Source of the DNA: Gammaproteobacteria bacterium
GTDB lineage: Bacteria; Pseudomonadota; Gammaproteobacteria; Pseudomonadales; Azotimanducaceae
Assembly: GCA_009842245.1 (NCBI GenBank)
Contig: VYFT01000006.1
Span: 168,787-232,786, forward strand
Direction of reading: 5' to 3'
DNA length: 64,000 nucleotides
A program made the position numbers and the translations under genes. Below, one piece after another: positions 1-9,862 of this stretch (the stretch's first letter is position 1; each line of letters begins with the position of its first letter). Below the pieces are notes generated by a model. The model was not told the origin of the DNA. It did no database searches and saw only the letters and a program-made list of their open reading frames with translations.

Positions 1-295
1 GAGGGTGGAAAGATCTGGACTCCACGCGGTGCTTACCGGCGTTGGGGATTCAAAACATCTCACTCTGGAACATGTTGAAGCGACTGCCGATTTAGCGGAA
101 GGGGATCTACTGATCACATCTGGTTTGGGTGGGATTTATCCGTATGGTTATCCGGTAGGGTTAGTCACTTCTCTCGAACCAGACGAAGCTGGTGTTGCGG
201 TTCGAAGTACCATCGAACCGCTCGCCGAGCTTCATCGTCGTCGTTTTATTTTGATTGTCACTGGGGCATCGTATTCTGAAACTCCCGCGGAATAA
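1..295 (+). CDS. mreC: MreC, C-terminal end (5' truncated by window)
   Basis: About 97 residues of the C-terminus of the rod-shape protein MreC, a periplasmic scaffold anchored in the inner membrane that links MreB to the cell-wall elongation machinery. The visible part contains the family's C-terminal beta-barrel, with GDLLITSGLGGIYPYGYPVG as its recognisable core (the 'GD.L.TSG..G.fP.G.pVG' pattern). The reading frame is open to the left edge, so the true start lies outside the window. It overlaps mreD by about 41 bases, and the MreCD pairing supports the call. mreB would be expected just upstream. The identification rests on family knowledge and context. Confidence 0.9.
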   Translation, partial: RVERSGLHAVLTGVGDSKHLTLEHVEATADLAEGDLLITSGLGGIYPYGYPVGLVTSLEPDEAGVAVRSTIEPLAELHRRRFILIVTGASYSETPAE

Positions 296-785
296 CATCG
301 GTTTTATCATTACCGCGGCTCTGAGCGTATTTTTTTCTGCGTTTGACAGTTTTGCATTTTTGCCGGAATTTGTTAGTTATTTTTCACCTAACATCGCATT
401 GCTTGTGTGTTTCTATTGGGCTTCCAATACAAATACACCAGTGTCCCTACTAGTTCCATTTGGCACCGGGTTCTTTCTCGATGCACTATTTGCCTATCCG
501 TTCGGATTAAATTCTTTAATTCTTTGTCTAATTACATATCTAGGTATGAAAATTCCGAAACGAGAGAACAAGCCAGTCTTGAAATTTCAGTTGGCAGGTC
601 TAGGTATGGCGAGTATCTTCGCGGAACTGTTACTATACTTGAGTTTGATATGGGCAGAGGACGCCTCTCTTCCTTCGCCGCTCGTTCTCGTATACTCAGT
701 AATAGGAACGCTAATTACTTGGGTGGTCGTGATCTTTTTACTCGACCGATGGTTGGTATCTGAAGACACAGAAGTCTCCTTCTAA
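255..785 (+). CDS. mreD: Rod shape-determining protein MreD
   Basis: A 176-residue, very hydrophobic protein with about five predicted membrane segments, matching the size and topology of MreD, the integral membrane partner of MreC in the elongasome. The segment PFGTGFFLDALFAYPFGLNS corresponds to the conserved 'G...D......GlN.l' part of the family. The start is a TTG inside the end of mreC, giving a 41-base overlap. No later start would keep the first membrane segment, so the TTG is the best choice. Enteric genomes place maf and rng directly after mreD, but here yhdP follows after about 114 bases. Confidence 0.88.
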   Translation: MSLGHRILKLPRNNIGFIITAALSVFFSAFDSFAFLPEFVSYFSPNIALLVCFYWASNTNTPVSLLVPFGTGFFLDALFAYPFGLNSLILCLITYLGMKIPKRENKPVLKFQLAGLGMASIFAELLLYLSLIWAEDASLPSPLVLVYSVIGTLITWVVVIFLLDRWLVSEDTEVSF

Positions 786-899
786 GCTTTGTATGATCGC
801 ATCCCAGAGGCTAGCACCAATAAGCACAAAATGTGAGTGTCGAAACTTTGTAGCAAACATGAAAACGAGCACGATTAAAACGAACGAAAGGCGAGTGTC

Positions 900-3800
900 G
901 TGCTGAAGCTGCTGCTAAGGATTCTCCTTCATACACTCACGATTTTGGTAGTGATAGTCGCCGGTCTGTTCACCGTTGCGAGAGTTGGTTCACTGTTTGC
1001 ACCTAATTACGTAGACAACCTAAACCAGAGATTTACCGAAGAAGGTCTAGAGTTCTCCGAGTTGAACGTACGATGGCGGGGTATCAATCCAGTTGTCGAA
1101 ATAGGTGGATTAACTGGTTCAAATTTCGACATTGAAGACATCACCGCAGAGCTTGATATCTTAGCTTCGTTTTGGCGTAACACGTACGTGTTTCGCACGA
1201 TACAGATTGGTCACGTTTCAGTTGTCGTGTCCCAAGAGTCAGCTTGCACGATAGATTTTCCAGACGGTGAGGGTTCATTCCGTATCGGCGATCTGATACG
1301 GCACACGGACAACATCGACCTGTCCTTTAGTAGTACGTTAGAGTGTGGTTCTAGTAAATTTGAGCACGAGGGCTTCTTTCGCACGATACGAAAAAACAAA
1401 GTGTACCGCTTACATGCCATGGTCAATGAGCTAGGCGATTGCGAGCATTGCTCAATTTCGCTTTTATACGAAGCAACTACTAGTGGTTTTTGGCGACGCG
1501 AAGAAGAGCGTATTCTCAATGTTCAAGCACACGATTTTGTGCTGCCAACGAGATTGCTCGGATGGGACTTTTTAAAAGAGTCCTTCGTAAACGCACAAAT
1601 CTTGATGAATGGGACTTCTGAATCCGCGGCACTCGTTGGAAATATTGAAATTCAACCTAAGCATGAAAGTAGTGTTTTGGAAGGACTACATTTGGATCTC
1701 AGTTTTAAGCTACAGAGTATGGGTGTAGTTGGACGGATAGATGCGTCGTTATTGGATCACAACCAAAATGTGGTCAGCAGATTGGAACACACCGTACAAC
1801 AAGATCGCGAGTCAAACTACGTTCATGGGTGGAGTCATGACATTCCTATTGACACGGTCGATGAGTTTTTGAATATCTTTGGCGTTTCAGATCATTTGAT
1901 GCAAGAATGGATGGATGGATTAGCGCCTTCGGGCATCTTATCTATTGTGCAATGGGTACAAGACGAATCTGGTATCAGATATAGGGTCCTCGTCGATGAG
2001 CTATTCGTAAATCAATACGCGAACGTCCCTTCCCTTACGATGGATTCAGCGGTTATCGCGGGACGAGGGGCGATGGCTTACACGGAGTCGACAGCTCAAC
2101 AGATAAACCTGGAAGAGGTAAATTTTCTGTCCGCGCCGATGTCGCTCGCAGCCATCGACTTTTTAAGTGTTGCGATGTGGCAACGAGATTACGTTGGTTG
2201 GTCAATTTTCGGTCAATGGGAACCAACTGCAAATGCAAACCCTATTGATTTCAACATCGACGTTGGCAAGCGAACTGCGAGCGAGCAACGGTGGTTTCGA
2301 TTCGCACTTGCTTCACCAAGCCTGTCGACAACAGAGTTACACCCTTACCTTTCTTCTATTCTGCCAGCCGAAGCATTTGATTGGTTCGAGCAGTCTGTAG
2401 CGCAGGGTCAATTTGAAGAGGCTGGTCTGCAATTTGTTCTAAACAGCGATGCAACAAACCAAAATCAAACTTCACTGGAGATTACAGCGCTTGTAAAAAA
2501 TGCTGAAGTAGTATTTCTCGAAGATTGGCCGGAAGTAGTACAAGGAACCGGGCGTTTGTGGTTGACAAGAGACGGACTTACGATTGAGGTTAGTTCAGCA
2601 TATACGCATGGCAATCACATAGAGAAGGGAACGATATTCTTGCCTTTGTCAGAGCCGAGGCTAGACTTGGACTTTACTGCGGACATGACCTTTTTATTAC
2701 TTCAAAGTTATTTAGCAGAGTCCCCTTTGACGGATTTACTTCCCATTGATCCGTTGGAATTTGACGGATCTGGTGCGATTGACCTTGATGCTTCCATAAA
2801 GATTCCGCTGTTAGAGGAGCGTGAAGATTTGTGGGATGTGAATCTTGAATTGGTCCTAGCCGATGTCTTGTTGGACATTAAGCCGGCGAACATTCAACTC
2901 GATGACATGTATGGAACTGTCGGTTATCAGTATCCGGATGTAATAACCAGCTCGCAACTCACCGCGAAATATCATGACGATCCAGTGTCTTTGACGATGA
3001 GTACTCGCAAAGGAGAGTCAGATTCAAATGAGGTAGTGTTCGCATTTGAACTGAATACTTCAGTTAGCGCGGTCGCTAACCTGACGGGTGATTGGTTGCC
3101 ATCAATTGCGAGTGGGTCAACTCATGTATCTGGAGAGATTGTTTTTCCAACTACTAATGATTCTCCAGCTACTGTCGACATACATACAGATCTAGTTGGA
3201 GTAGCTTTAAGTCTACCTAAGCCATACCACAAAATAGCTGATCAAAATCGTCCAATGCAGGTACAGATGAGGTTGGATGATCCGATGATTGTGGACGTCA
3301 CGATGGATGAGGTAAAAGTTCGTTCGGCGGTCGCGTCAGACGGGACAATACGCGGCAGTGTCGGATTAAGTGTCCCTCCACCACAGTTGAGTAACTCCAC
3401 TCGGGATTGGGTCGTCGCAGGAACTGTAGATGAGCTAGTGTTTGAAACTGACCAAAAGGGTGAAATGGCACTGCCCGAAGGATTAGACATTCAGTTTGTT
3501 GATCTTCACATTCATAAACTTGTCCGCGCAAGATTCCAGTTGCACGACTTGATTATGAATGGTACTTTTGGTGGTGCGAGTTCCGCGCTGACGGTCACCG
3601 CCGAAGAGGGGAACGCGTCACTGTCTCGCGAACAAGGACAGGACTGGCAACTGAGCGTTGAACGATTGCGATTTTGGCATAGTGCTTTTGACACACCCGA
3701 CGACACGCCGATGGACCCCACTATCTTCTTGCAGCTACCCAAGATAGATGTATCTATACAAGAGTTGTATATGTTCACAGATACTGGTGAAGCGGAGGAA

Positions 3801-4622
3801 TTTGGATCGTGGGCTTTCGAGCTTGACACTACAGAACAGGAAGTGTTGCTGAGGAATATCCAAGCCAATATCCGTGGTGTTACTTTAGATACTCAGGACC
3901 GAGACGGAATCGTTTGGGACACAGAAAAGAACGAGACTCGATTTAACGGTGTTATCAGCGGCGCCAATCTGCTTCATGTGCTGCCGAAGTTTGATGTCGT
4001 AGCAGAGATCGAGAGCGAAGACTTCACGGTAAATAGCGAATTAGTTTGGCCTGGGTCTCCTTTCGACGTCAACCCCTTAATGTTGAGCGGGCGGATTCAT
4101 GGTGATGCTAATAACGGTACTTTGCTTGAAATTGACGCAGGTCAAGGTATTCTCCGTCTCCTCAGTATGTTTAACATTGCTCCCATCATTCAGCGCATGG
4201 ACTTCGACCCGTCCGCGATGTTTGCCAAGGGATACAGCTTCGATCGAATCTTATTTGACGTTACCTTGGACAACTCCAACGTAGTTATTCAGGAACCAAT
4301 CCATATTAAAGGTAGGAGTTCAGAAGTTTTATTCACTGGAAATGCAAATCTAACTGACGAAAGTGTTATGATGGACGTTGTTGTCCGTTTACCGATTTCC
4401 ACGAACTTGAAGTGGTATGTTGCATTGATTACGGGGAACCCAACGGCTTTTCTTGGCACCCTGATTGGTAGCAGGATTTTCCGACCACAACTAAACCAGT
4501 TGGCAAGTGCAAAATATAGAGTAGAGGGTTCGTTCGAAACCCCAGAAATTGAGCTGATCGGGATCTTTGACGACGATTTAACAGGAAATCCAATCGAAGA
4601 CGATACGATTATCGAAGAATAA
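900..4622 (+). CDS. yhdP: YhdP family AsmA-like lipid transport protein
   Basis: A 1240-residue protein (E. coli YhdP is about 1266) with one N-terminal membrane helix at residues 5-25 and a very long beta-rich periplasmic part. It belongs to the AsmA-like/DUF3971 group, thought to form a hydrophobic groove that carries phospholipid between inner and outer membranes. The C-terminal block around LLEIDAGQGILRLLSMFNI, followed by the segment with FAKGYSFDRI and the run to YRVEGSFETPEIELI, matches the conserved YhdP/AsmA C-terminus. The GTG start follows an AAAGGCGAG ribosome site. It sits between mreD and tldD, the E. coli neighbourhood minus maf and rng. Confidence 0.9.
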   Translation: MLKLLLRILLHTLTILVVIVAGLFTVARVGSLFAPNYVDNLNQRFTEEGLEFSELNVRWRGINPVVEIGGLTGSNFDIEDITAELDILASFWRNTYVFRTIQIGHVSVVVSQESACTIDFPDGEGSFRIGDLIRHTDNIDLSFSSTLECGSSKFEHEGFFRTIRKNKVYRLHAMVNELGDCEHCSISLLYEATTSGFWRREEERILNVQAHDFVLPTRLLGWDFLKESFVNAQILMNGTSESAALVGNIEIQPKHESSVLEGLHLDLSFKLQSMGVVGRIDASLLDHNQNVVSRLEHTVQQDRESNYVHGWSHDIPIDTVDEFLNIFGVSDHLMQEWMDGLAPSGILSIVQWVQDESGIRYRVLVDELFVNQYANVPSLTMDSAVIAGRGAMAYTESTAQQINLEEVNFLSAPMSLAAIDFLSVAMWQRDYVGWSIFGQWEPTANANPIDFNIDVGKRTASEQRWFRFALASPSLSTTELHPYLSSILPAEAFDWFEQSVAQGQFEEAGLQFVLNSDATNQNQTSLEITALVKNAEVVFLEDWPEVVQGTGRLWLTRDGLTIEVSSAYTHGNHIEKGTIFLPLSEPRLDLDFTADMTFLLLQSYLAESPLTDLLPIDPLEFDGSGAIDLDASIKIPLLEEREDLWDVNLELVLADVLLDIKPANIQLDDMYGTVGYQYPDVITSSQLTAKYHDDPVSLTMSTRKGESDSNEVVFAFELNTSVSAVANLTGDWLPSIASGSTHVSGEIVFPTTNDSPATVDIHTDLVGVALSLPKPYHKIADQNRPMQVQMRLDDPMIVDVTMDEVKVRSAVASDGTIRGSVGLSVPPPQLSNSTRDWVVAGTVDELVFETDQKGEMALPEGLDIQFVDLHIHKLVRARFQLHDLIMNGTFGGASSALTVTAEEGNASLSREQGQDWQLSVERLRFWHSAFDTPDDTPMDPTIFLQLPKIDVSIQELYMFTDTGEAEEFGSWAFELDTTEQEVLLRNIQANIRGVTLDTQDRDGIVWDTEKNETRFNGVISGANLLHVLPKFDVVAEIESEDFTVNSELVWPGSPFDVNPLMLSGRIHGDANNGTLLEIDAGQGILRLLSMFNIAPIIQRMDFDPSAMFAKGYSFDRILFDVTLDNSNVVIQEPIHIKGRSSEVLFTGNANLTDESVMMDVVVRLPISTNLKWYVALITGNPTAFLGTLIGSRIFRPQLNQLASAKYRVEGSFETPEIELIGIFDDDLTGNPIEDDTIIEE

Positions 4623-4646
4623 CGCTTCCTACAGGAGAGTAAGGCA

Positions 4647-6092
4647 ATGACCGAGAGTGTATCAAGTAATGCAAAACAAGACCTTCTGACCGCCGGGGAC
4701 ATCTCCGACCGGCAGCTGGAAGTGATGATGAATGGAATGATGTCCCGCGAAATTGATCGAGGTGAACTCTTTTTTCAATGCAGACGAAACGAGTCATGGT
4801 CTTTGGAGCAAGGAATCGTAAAAAACGCGGGATTCTCAGTTTCTCGAGGAATTGGCGCTCGGGCCATCAGCGGTGAGAAGAGTGGATTTGCTTATGCTGA
4901 CGACATCCAACTTGACGTACTTGAGCAAACATCAAGCGCGGCGAGATCGATTGCTCGAACTGGGAGTTCTCAAAGCACTAATTTACCGTTAAAACGTCAG
5001 TTACCTGAGTTCTACCAAGGCTCAGATCCGATCGTTTCGATATCTCAAGACGAAAAAGTCAAGCTACTGTCTCGCATTGACAAATTCACACGATCTTTGG
5101 ACCCACGTGTGAAGGAAGTTTCCGTTTCGATCAATGCAAACCACGAGTCAACATACATTTACTCAAGCGATGGCACGGACCAAGGGGACGTACGCCCGCT
5201 AGTTCGTTTTGGTGTGTCGGTGGTAGTAGAGCAAAACGGTAGAAGGGAAAATGGTAGTTGCGGTGGCGGTGGCCGGCACGATTTGTCTTGGCTGTATGAG
5301 AATGAAACTGCAGAAAATTTCGCGCGGGAAGCAGTGCGACAGGCACTTGTCAATCTTGAAGCGGTAGATGCACCCGCTGGACCTATGCCCGTAGTACTTG
5401 GACCGGGATGGCCCGGAGTGTTATTGCACGAAGCAGTCGGACATGGCTTGGAAGGAGACTTCAATCGCAAAGGAACTTCAACATTTTCGAATCGAATTGG
5501 GGAACGTGTCGCGTCTCCGCTTTGTACGATCGTTGACGACGCGACGATCCCAAATCGACGTGGTTCACTTACCATTGAAGATGAAGGTACCCCTGGTCAG
5601 AGAACGGTGTTAATCGAAAATGGAGTGTTGCGAGGCTATATGCAAGACAAACTGAACGCGAAACTAATGGGAGTAGCAAGCACCGGTAATGGTCGACGTG
5701 AATCCTATGCACATCAGCCAATGCCTCGCATGACAAACACGTTCATGCTCGCGGGTGAGAGTGACCCTGACGAGATCGTCAAAAGTGTGGATCGGGGCGT
5801 GTACGCAAAAACGTTTGGTGGTGGTCAAGTAGATATAACCTCAGGCCAGTTCGTGTTCTCTGCTACCGAAGCATATCTCATTGAAAACGGTAAGATCACA
5901 GTTCCGGTCAAAAGTGCGACACTAATCGGTAACGGACCCGAGATAATGACTAGAGTATCAATGGTCGGGAATGACCTAGAACTTGATCTCGGCGTCGGTG
6001 TATGCGGCAAAGAAGGACAAGGAGTTCCAGTTGGAGTTGGGCAACCGACATTAAAGATCGATCAGATTACTGTCGGGGGTACTCAGACATGA
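4647..6092 (+). CDS. tldD: Metalloprotease TldD
   Basis: A 481-residue protein, the same length as E. coli TldD. TldD is the catalytic subunit of the TldD/TldE protease, a cytosolic heterodimer that degrades unfolded peptides and matures some peptide antibiotics. The zinc-binding HExxxH motif is HEAVGH at residues 261-266. The downstream [19 protein letters not shown] segment is also typical. A good ribosome site (ACAGGAG) precedes the ATG. The gene overlaps its partner, the tldE homologue, by four bases (ATGA), which suggests coupled translation of the two subunits. Confidence 0.96.
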   Translation: MTESVSSNAKQDLLTAGDISDRQLEVMMNGMMSREIDRGELFFQCRRNESWSLEQGIVKNAGFSVSRGIGARAISGEKSGFAYADDIQLDVLEQTSSAARSIARTGSSQSTNLPLKRQLPEFYQGSDPIVSISQDEKVKLLSRIDKFTRSLDPRVKEVSVSINANHESTYIYSSDGTDQGDVRPLVRFGVSVVVEQNGRRENGSCGGGGRHDLSWLYENETAENFAREAVRQALVNLEAVDAPAGPMPVVLGPGWPGVLLHEAVGHGLEGDFNRKGTSTFSNRIGERVASPLCTIVDDATIPNRRGSLTIEDEGTPGQRTVLIENGVLRGYMQDKLNAKLMGVASTGNGRRESYAHQPMPRMTNTFMLAGESDPDEIVKSVDRGVYAKTFGGGQVDITSGQFVFSATEAYLIENGKITVPVKSATLIGNGPEIMTRVSMVGNDLELDLGVGVCGKEGQGVPVGVGQPTLKIDQITVGGTQT

Positions 6093-7468
6093 CCACCAGC
6101 ATGGTTGATGTAAAGGACAGTGCCGCCGCGCCCGCGGTACACACGTCAAACGATGAAGAGAGACTAAAAGAATTCGTTGAGCGAATTCTTACGGTAGCAA
6201 AAAATGGTGGTGCGACCGCCGCTGAGGTCACCGCCGGTGACGACGTCGGATTAGATGTTAAGATGCGGGAAGGTGATCTCGACACAGTCGAATTCAGTCG
6301 TGACCGAGGATTTGACATCACGGTATATCGAGGGAAGCGACGGGGCAATGCAAGTACGACGGACACACGAGACGAGTCGATTCAAGAAGCTGTAGGTGCG
6401 GCTCTGGCAATTGCTGAACATACAGAGGAGGACTCTTACAGTGGTTTAGCAGATCCCGACCTGTTGGCTGTAGATTTTCCCGACTTGGATCTGTATCGCT
6501 GTGATCCGATGGATGTAGAAGAGCTAAAGACCGCCGCAGGTACAGCGGAATCCATCGCGCTGGATTTCGATCCTAAGATCTATCGATCTGATGGTGCAAG
6601 GGCGAGTGTTTCATCGAATTGCGTTGCGTATGGAAACAGCTTAGGTTTCTTACATGCGTACCGCAGTTCAAACTCTAGTCTGTATGCAGATGTGATCGCT
6701 AAGAGTAGCAACGGCATGCAACGAGCGGCATGGTTTACTATGGCACGACAACGAAGTGAGTTGGACTCACCCGAGCTTGTTGGGACCAAGGCTGCAGAAA
6801 ACGCGATTCGAAAGCTAGATCCCCGACCAATTCCAACTGGAGAATACCCGGTGCTTTTCGACCAGACAGTAGCGATGGGACTGATTCTTCACCTCCTCAA
6901 CGCACTCTCTGGTAGACCACAATATTTGCGATCAACTTATTTGCTAGAATCGCTCGAGAAACAAGTCGCGACAACGGGAGTTTCACTCAAGGAATATCCA
7001 TTTATTCACGGCGCTATGGGAAGTCGTGCTTACGACTCCGAAGGTGTAGCGACGTCTGAGAAGTATTTCATCGAAAATGGCATCGCAAAAAACTATCTTC
7101 TCAGTAGTTATTCGGGGCGCAAGTTGGGCATGCCCTCCACCGGAAATGCCGCTGGGGTGTGTAATTTAACGGTGGAGTCAGAGAAACTTCCTCTTGAGGA
7201 AGTGTTGCACCAGATGGGTCGGGGCTTGGTGGTTAACTCACTGATGGGACAAGGTGTAAACATCTTGACGGGAGACTACTCCCGAGGTGCGTCAGGCTAT
7301 TGGGTGGAAAATGGTGAGTACGCCCATGCAGCGGACGAACTTACGATCGCCGGGAAGTTGGATGAGATGTATAAGAACATGGTAGCATTTGGAGACGACG
7401 TAGAGATTCGTCGCAACATTCGAACTGGATCGATTCTTATATCGAATATGACGGTCGCCGCAATCTAA
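6089..7468 (+). CDS. pmbA: TldE/PmbA metalloprotease partner subunit
   Basis: A 459-residue PmbA/TldE homologue. I chose the ATG at 6089, which overlaps the tldD stop codon, over a longer in-frame extension upstream, because the E. coli protein is about 450 residues and translation begins naturally after tldD. The frame has the family's [12 protein letters not shown] region and the C-terminal [23 protein letters not shown] signature. It lacks the HExxxH site of TldD, as expected for the non-catalytic subunit. In many relatives yjgA lies next to this gene, but no yjgA homologue is visible here. The 246 bases downstream hold no convincing gene. Confidence 0.95.
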   Translation: MTTSMVDVKDSAAAPAVHTSNDEERLKEFVERILTVAKNGGATAAEVTAGDDVGLDVKMREGDLDTVEFSRDRGFDITVYRGKRRGNASTTDTRDESIQEAVGAALAIAEHTEEDSYSGLADPDLLAVDFPDLDLYRCDPMDVEELKTAAGTAESIALDFDPKIYRSDGARASVSSNCVAYGNSLGFLHAYRSSNSSLYADVIAKSSNGMQRAAWFTMARQRSELDSPELVGTKAAENAIRKLDPRPIPTGEYPVLFDQTVAMGLILHLLNALSGRPQYLRSTYLLESLEKQVATTGVSLKEYPFIHGAMGSRAYDSEGVATSEKYFIENGIAKNYLLSSYSGRKLGMPSTGNAAGVCNLTVESEKLPLEEVLHQMGRGLVVNSLMGQGVNILTGDYSRGASGYWVENGEYAHAADELTIAGKLDEMYKNMVAFGDDVEIRRNIRTGSILISNMTVAAI

Positions 7469-7714
7469 TCTAGCCCGAATTAGCCTACTGCGGATTTCTT
7501 TTACTTCCGGACTGGTTCCTGGCGTCTGAGCTGTTCTTTCTTAAATAGCTCAGCGGAGAGGTAGTCGGAACCTCCAGATCGCCAGAGAGGAGTGTCGGGA
7601 TTGCTGTGGCAACTAAGCGCCACTTGAAATAGCACGTTTTTGCGGTGATTGATTTGGTTCAGTGAGCCTGCACCGAGTCTATGACGTCTAAGACTCCATT
7701 CCGTGTAGTGGAAA

Positions 7715-8437
7715 TCATGCGTTTGGTGCTTCAATAACGCTAATGTTTTGGCGTTCCGTTCGAACCTTCTTAATAAGAAAATCGACGATTGGAAAAATCC
7801 TCTTCCGTGACTGAGCTGTGCGAGTGTTCACCAAGAATCTGCCGTCTACTACCACCGTGGGCGTGTTCTTAATCACCATGGCTTGGATCGTTTCATGAAC
7901 TTCCAGAATATGATCCACGATTGACTCACTGTCGTTATAGGTCGCTCGAAATACTTTTGGATCAACCTCTGCTTTTTCTTTGAACAGTTGCTCGATATTA
8001 CTAGGATCTTCCAACTTCCTTTTCTCGTCGTGTATCGCTTCAAACATTGGAATGTGCACCGAATCTAGAACATCAAGCTCAATCGCGACGTAGTAAGCCT
8101 TAGCTAAGGGAACCCAATCTTTTTGGAAGACAACAGCTTCGCGATTAAACTCCACATCATCTTCTTTGTTTACCAACCACTCTGAAATGTGCGGTTCAAG
8201 TTTTTTACACGCAATACAACCGTAAGAGAAGTATTCGATAACAGATATCTTCTCTGATTCTTCTGATAGGGTTTCCGTGCCCTCTGCGTCCTCTTTGAGT
8301 TCAAGAACTTTGTAATCGATACCCGCTTCATACTCTTCGGTGGTACTTCCGACCTGGGCTATACACCAAAACAAACATACGACACTCGCTCTTTTCAAAT
8401 GTGAAATGTTCATCGTACTATTATTGATCTGCTTCAT
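7715..8437 (-). CDS. DsbA-like thiol:disulfide oxidoreductase with CIAC site
   Basis: A 240-residue exported thioredoxin-fold protein resembling DsbA, the periplasmic oxidant that introduces disulfides. A signal peptide covers roughly residues 9-31; an alternative start at residue 9 (8413) gives a more typical leader. The active site reads YGCIACKKLEP, a CxxC with Ile-Ala between the cysteines instead of the Pro-His of classical DsbA. The cis-proline loop is present as NTPTVVVDGRFLV. A DsbB partner is not in the window. LptD, encoded elsewhere here, keeps the four cysteines that depend on this kind of enzyme in E. coli. Membership of the DsbA fold is clear; the exact role is inferred. Confidence 0.82.
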   Translation of the reverse strand: MKQINNSTMNISHLKRASVVCLFWCIAQVGSTTEEYEAGIDYKVLELKEDAEGTETLSEESEKISVIEYFSYGCIACKKLEPHISEWLVNKEDDVEFNREAVVFQKDWVPLAKAYYVAIELDVLDSVHIPMFEAIHDEKRKLEDPSNIEQLFKEKAEVDPKVFRATYNDSESIVDHILEVHETIQAMVIKNTPTVVVDGRFLVNTRTAQSRKRIFPIVDFLIKKVRTERQNISVIEAPNA

Positions 8438-8702
8438 ACCGTGTAGATTTCAAGATAGCTTGCCCGTTGACGCCATACGCTCTATCAACAACTTGTCTCG
8501 CGAGATGGCTTTCAAACCTAGATTATGCAACTTTAAAAATAGATTCCGACTTTCAAATACTCGGCTCGCTCTACATTTAAGTTGAACGTAGGGACATAGA
8601 GAGAGGGATTTTCACTTGAGAGTTATTTGCGTTTAGATGAGCCGCGTTGGACCGTGCGCAGAACGTTATCTCTTGCTGTGGAGAACGAAATTTGGTTTTT
8701 TT

Positions 8703-8719
8703 GCGCGGTACCAACGCGC
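8703..8719 (-). terminator. Short GC-rich hairpin after npr, possible terminator
   Basis: Arms GCGCG and CGCGC, separated by seven bases, lie about ten bases beyond the npr stop codon. The position suits the end of the long lptC-to-npr transcript. No U-run follows in the minus-strand direction, so it would be a weak or factor-dependent terminator at best. Confidence 0.3.
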
Positions 8720-8728
8720 GTCAGGCTA

Positions 8729-8998
8729 CTACTCCGGTTCGCCAAATCGATCGGCGATTAACTGTGCGATCGATTTGTATGCTACTTCGGCTTCCTCGCC
8801 CTCGGTCTTTAGGAAGAGTTCACTGCCTTGGGTAGCAGCGAGTGTCATAATTTGCATCATGCTTTTACCATTGACGAGTTGACTCTCTTCATGTCCAAGT
8901 TGAACCGAACAAGGAAAACTCTTGGCAACTTGCACAAACTTAGCTGAGGCGCGTGCGTGCATACCTAATTTGTTGACGATTTTGACTCGACCAAGCAT
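8729..8998 (-). CDS. ptsO: Phosphocarrier NPr (HPr-like) of the PTS-Ntr system
   Basis: An 89-residue HPr-family protein. The phosphorylated histidine is His14 in LGMHARAS, and the regulatory serine region NGKSMMQI places Ser46 as in HPr proteins. It would accept phosphate from EI-Ntr and pass it to PtsN. The ATG at 8998 lies six bases after the rapZ stop; upstream in-frame codons run into rapZ and give no HPr homology. The order rapZ-npr at the end of the rpoN cluster is the same as in E. coli. No EI-Ntr (ptsP) gene lies in the window. Confidence 0.94.
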   Translation of the reverse strand: MLGRVKIVNKLGMHARASAKFVQVAKSFPCSVQLGHEESQLVNGKSMMQIMTLAATQGSELFLKTEGEEAEVAYKSIAQLIADRFGEPE

Positions 8999-9003
8999 TT
9001 TCG

Positions 9004-9861
9004 TTAGCCATTTCCAGTATCGCGATGCCGAATGAGTACGTGCGGATAAGTAGACTTGAAGGCTTCCGCTAGTCTCTCCGCCATGTACACGGAACGATGC
9101 CGTCCTCCAGTACAACCTAGAGCAACTGTTAAGTAAGCCGTATTTTGCTGCTCAAATTGTGGTAACCAACGGGTTAGAAAATCAACGATTTGTTGATACA
9201 ACTGTTCGACGGTTTCATGTGCCTCAAAAAATTCCTGAACCTTCCGTTCGCGACCACTCATCGCGCGTAATTCTGGAACCCAGTGAGGGTTTGGTAGACA
9301 GCGAAGGTCAAACACATAATCAGCATCAACCGGAACACCGTTACGATAGGCAAATGATCGAAATAAAAGTGATAACTGTTGATCGTTCGCCTCGATTAAA
9401 CGTTCTTTAGTGACATTCACCAGGTCGTGCAAGGTCAATTCAGTCGTATCTATCTGTAGATCAGCAACTTCTGCCAAGTGGGCTAATAATTCACTTTCGC
9501 TTTCAATGGCTTGTCGTAGATCTACTCCCACGCGTTCGAGTGGGTGGCGCCTTCTCGTTTCGTCAAACCGCTTTACTAAAACCGCGCTCCTAGCATCGAG
9601 GAAAACCAGACGCGGTCGAAAAGAATCTGAAGCTAGTTGTCGAAGGATAGTAGGTAACTGGGATAAGTCCGACGTTGAACTTCTTGCGTCTACAGACACT
9701 GCAATGTTTGCGCGATTATCGCCGGACAAGCTGTTTTCAACAAGTTGAAAAATTAGCGGGACAGGAAAGTTGTCGATACAAGTGAACCCACCATCTTCCA
9801 ATGCATGAAGTACGGTACTTTTACCAGATCCAGAACGCCCTGTGATCACATAAAGCTTCAT
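9004..9861 (-). CDS. rapZ: RNase adapter protein RapZ
   Basis: A 285-residue P-loop protein (E. coli RapZ has 284). Walker A is GRSGSGKST at residues 8-16, and a Walker B-like LVFLDA follows. The C-terminal domain carries VALGCTGGRHRSVYMAERLA and ends RHRDTGNG, both hallmarks of the RapZ/YvcJ family. In enterics RapZ binds glucosamine-6-phosphate and guides RNase E to the GlmZ small RNA to control GlmS. No GlmY/GlmZ-like RNA is recognisable here, so only the family, not that circuit, is supported. It lies between ptsN and npr with almost no spacing. Confidence 0.95.
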   Translation of the reverse strand: MKLYVITGRSGSGKSTVLHALEDGGFTCIDNFPVPLIFQLVENSLSGDNRANIAVSVDARSSTSDLSQLPTILRQLASDSFRPRLVFLDARSAVLVKRFDETRRRHPLERVGVDLRQAIESESELLAHLAEVADLQIDTTELTLHDLVNVTKERLIEANDQQLSLLFRSFAYRNGVPVDADYVFDLRCLPNPHWVPELRAMSGRERKVQEFFEAHETVEQLYQQIVDFLTRWLPQFEQQNTAYLTVALGCTGGRHRSVYMAERLAEAFKSTYPHVLIRHRDTGNG

Positions 9862-9862
9862 T

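Noticed and set aside
3512..3868. Long frame antisense to yhdP.
   Set aside because: Opposite-strand shadow of a real gene with no ribosome site or family match.
7501..7734. A 77-residue minus-strand frame after the DsbA-like gene, TTG start.
   Set aside because: Rich in Arg, His and Trp, no ribosome site and no family; it overlaps the previous gene by 20 bases and looks like chance.
8438..8728. Possible small genes in the 291-base gap downstream of npr and upstream of the DsbA-like gene.
   Set aside because: Frames on both strands have no family signs and overlap known genes; treated as promoter and terminator space.
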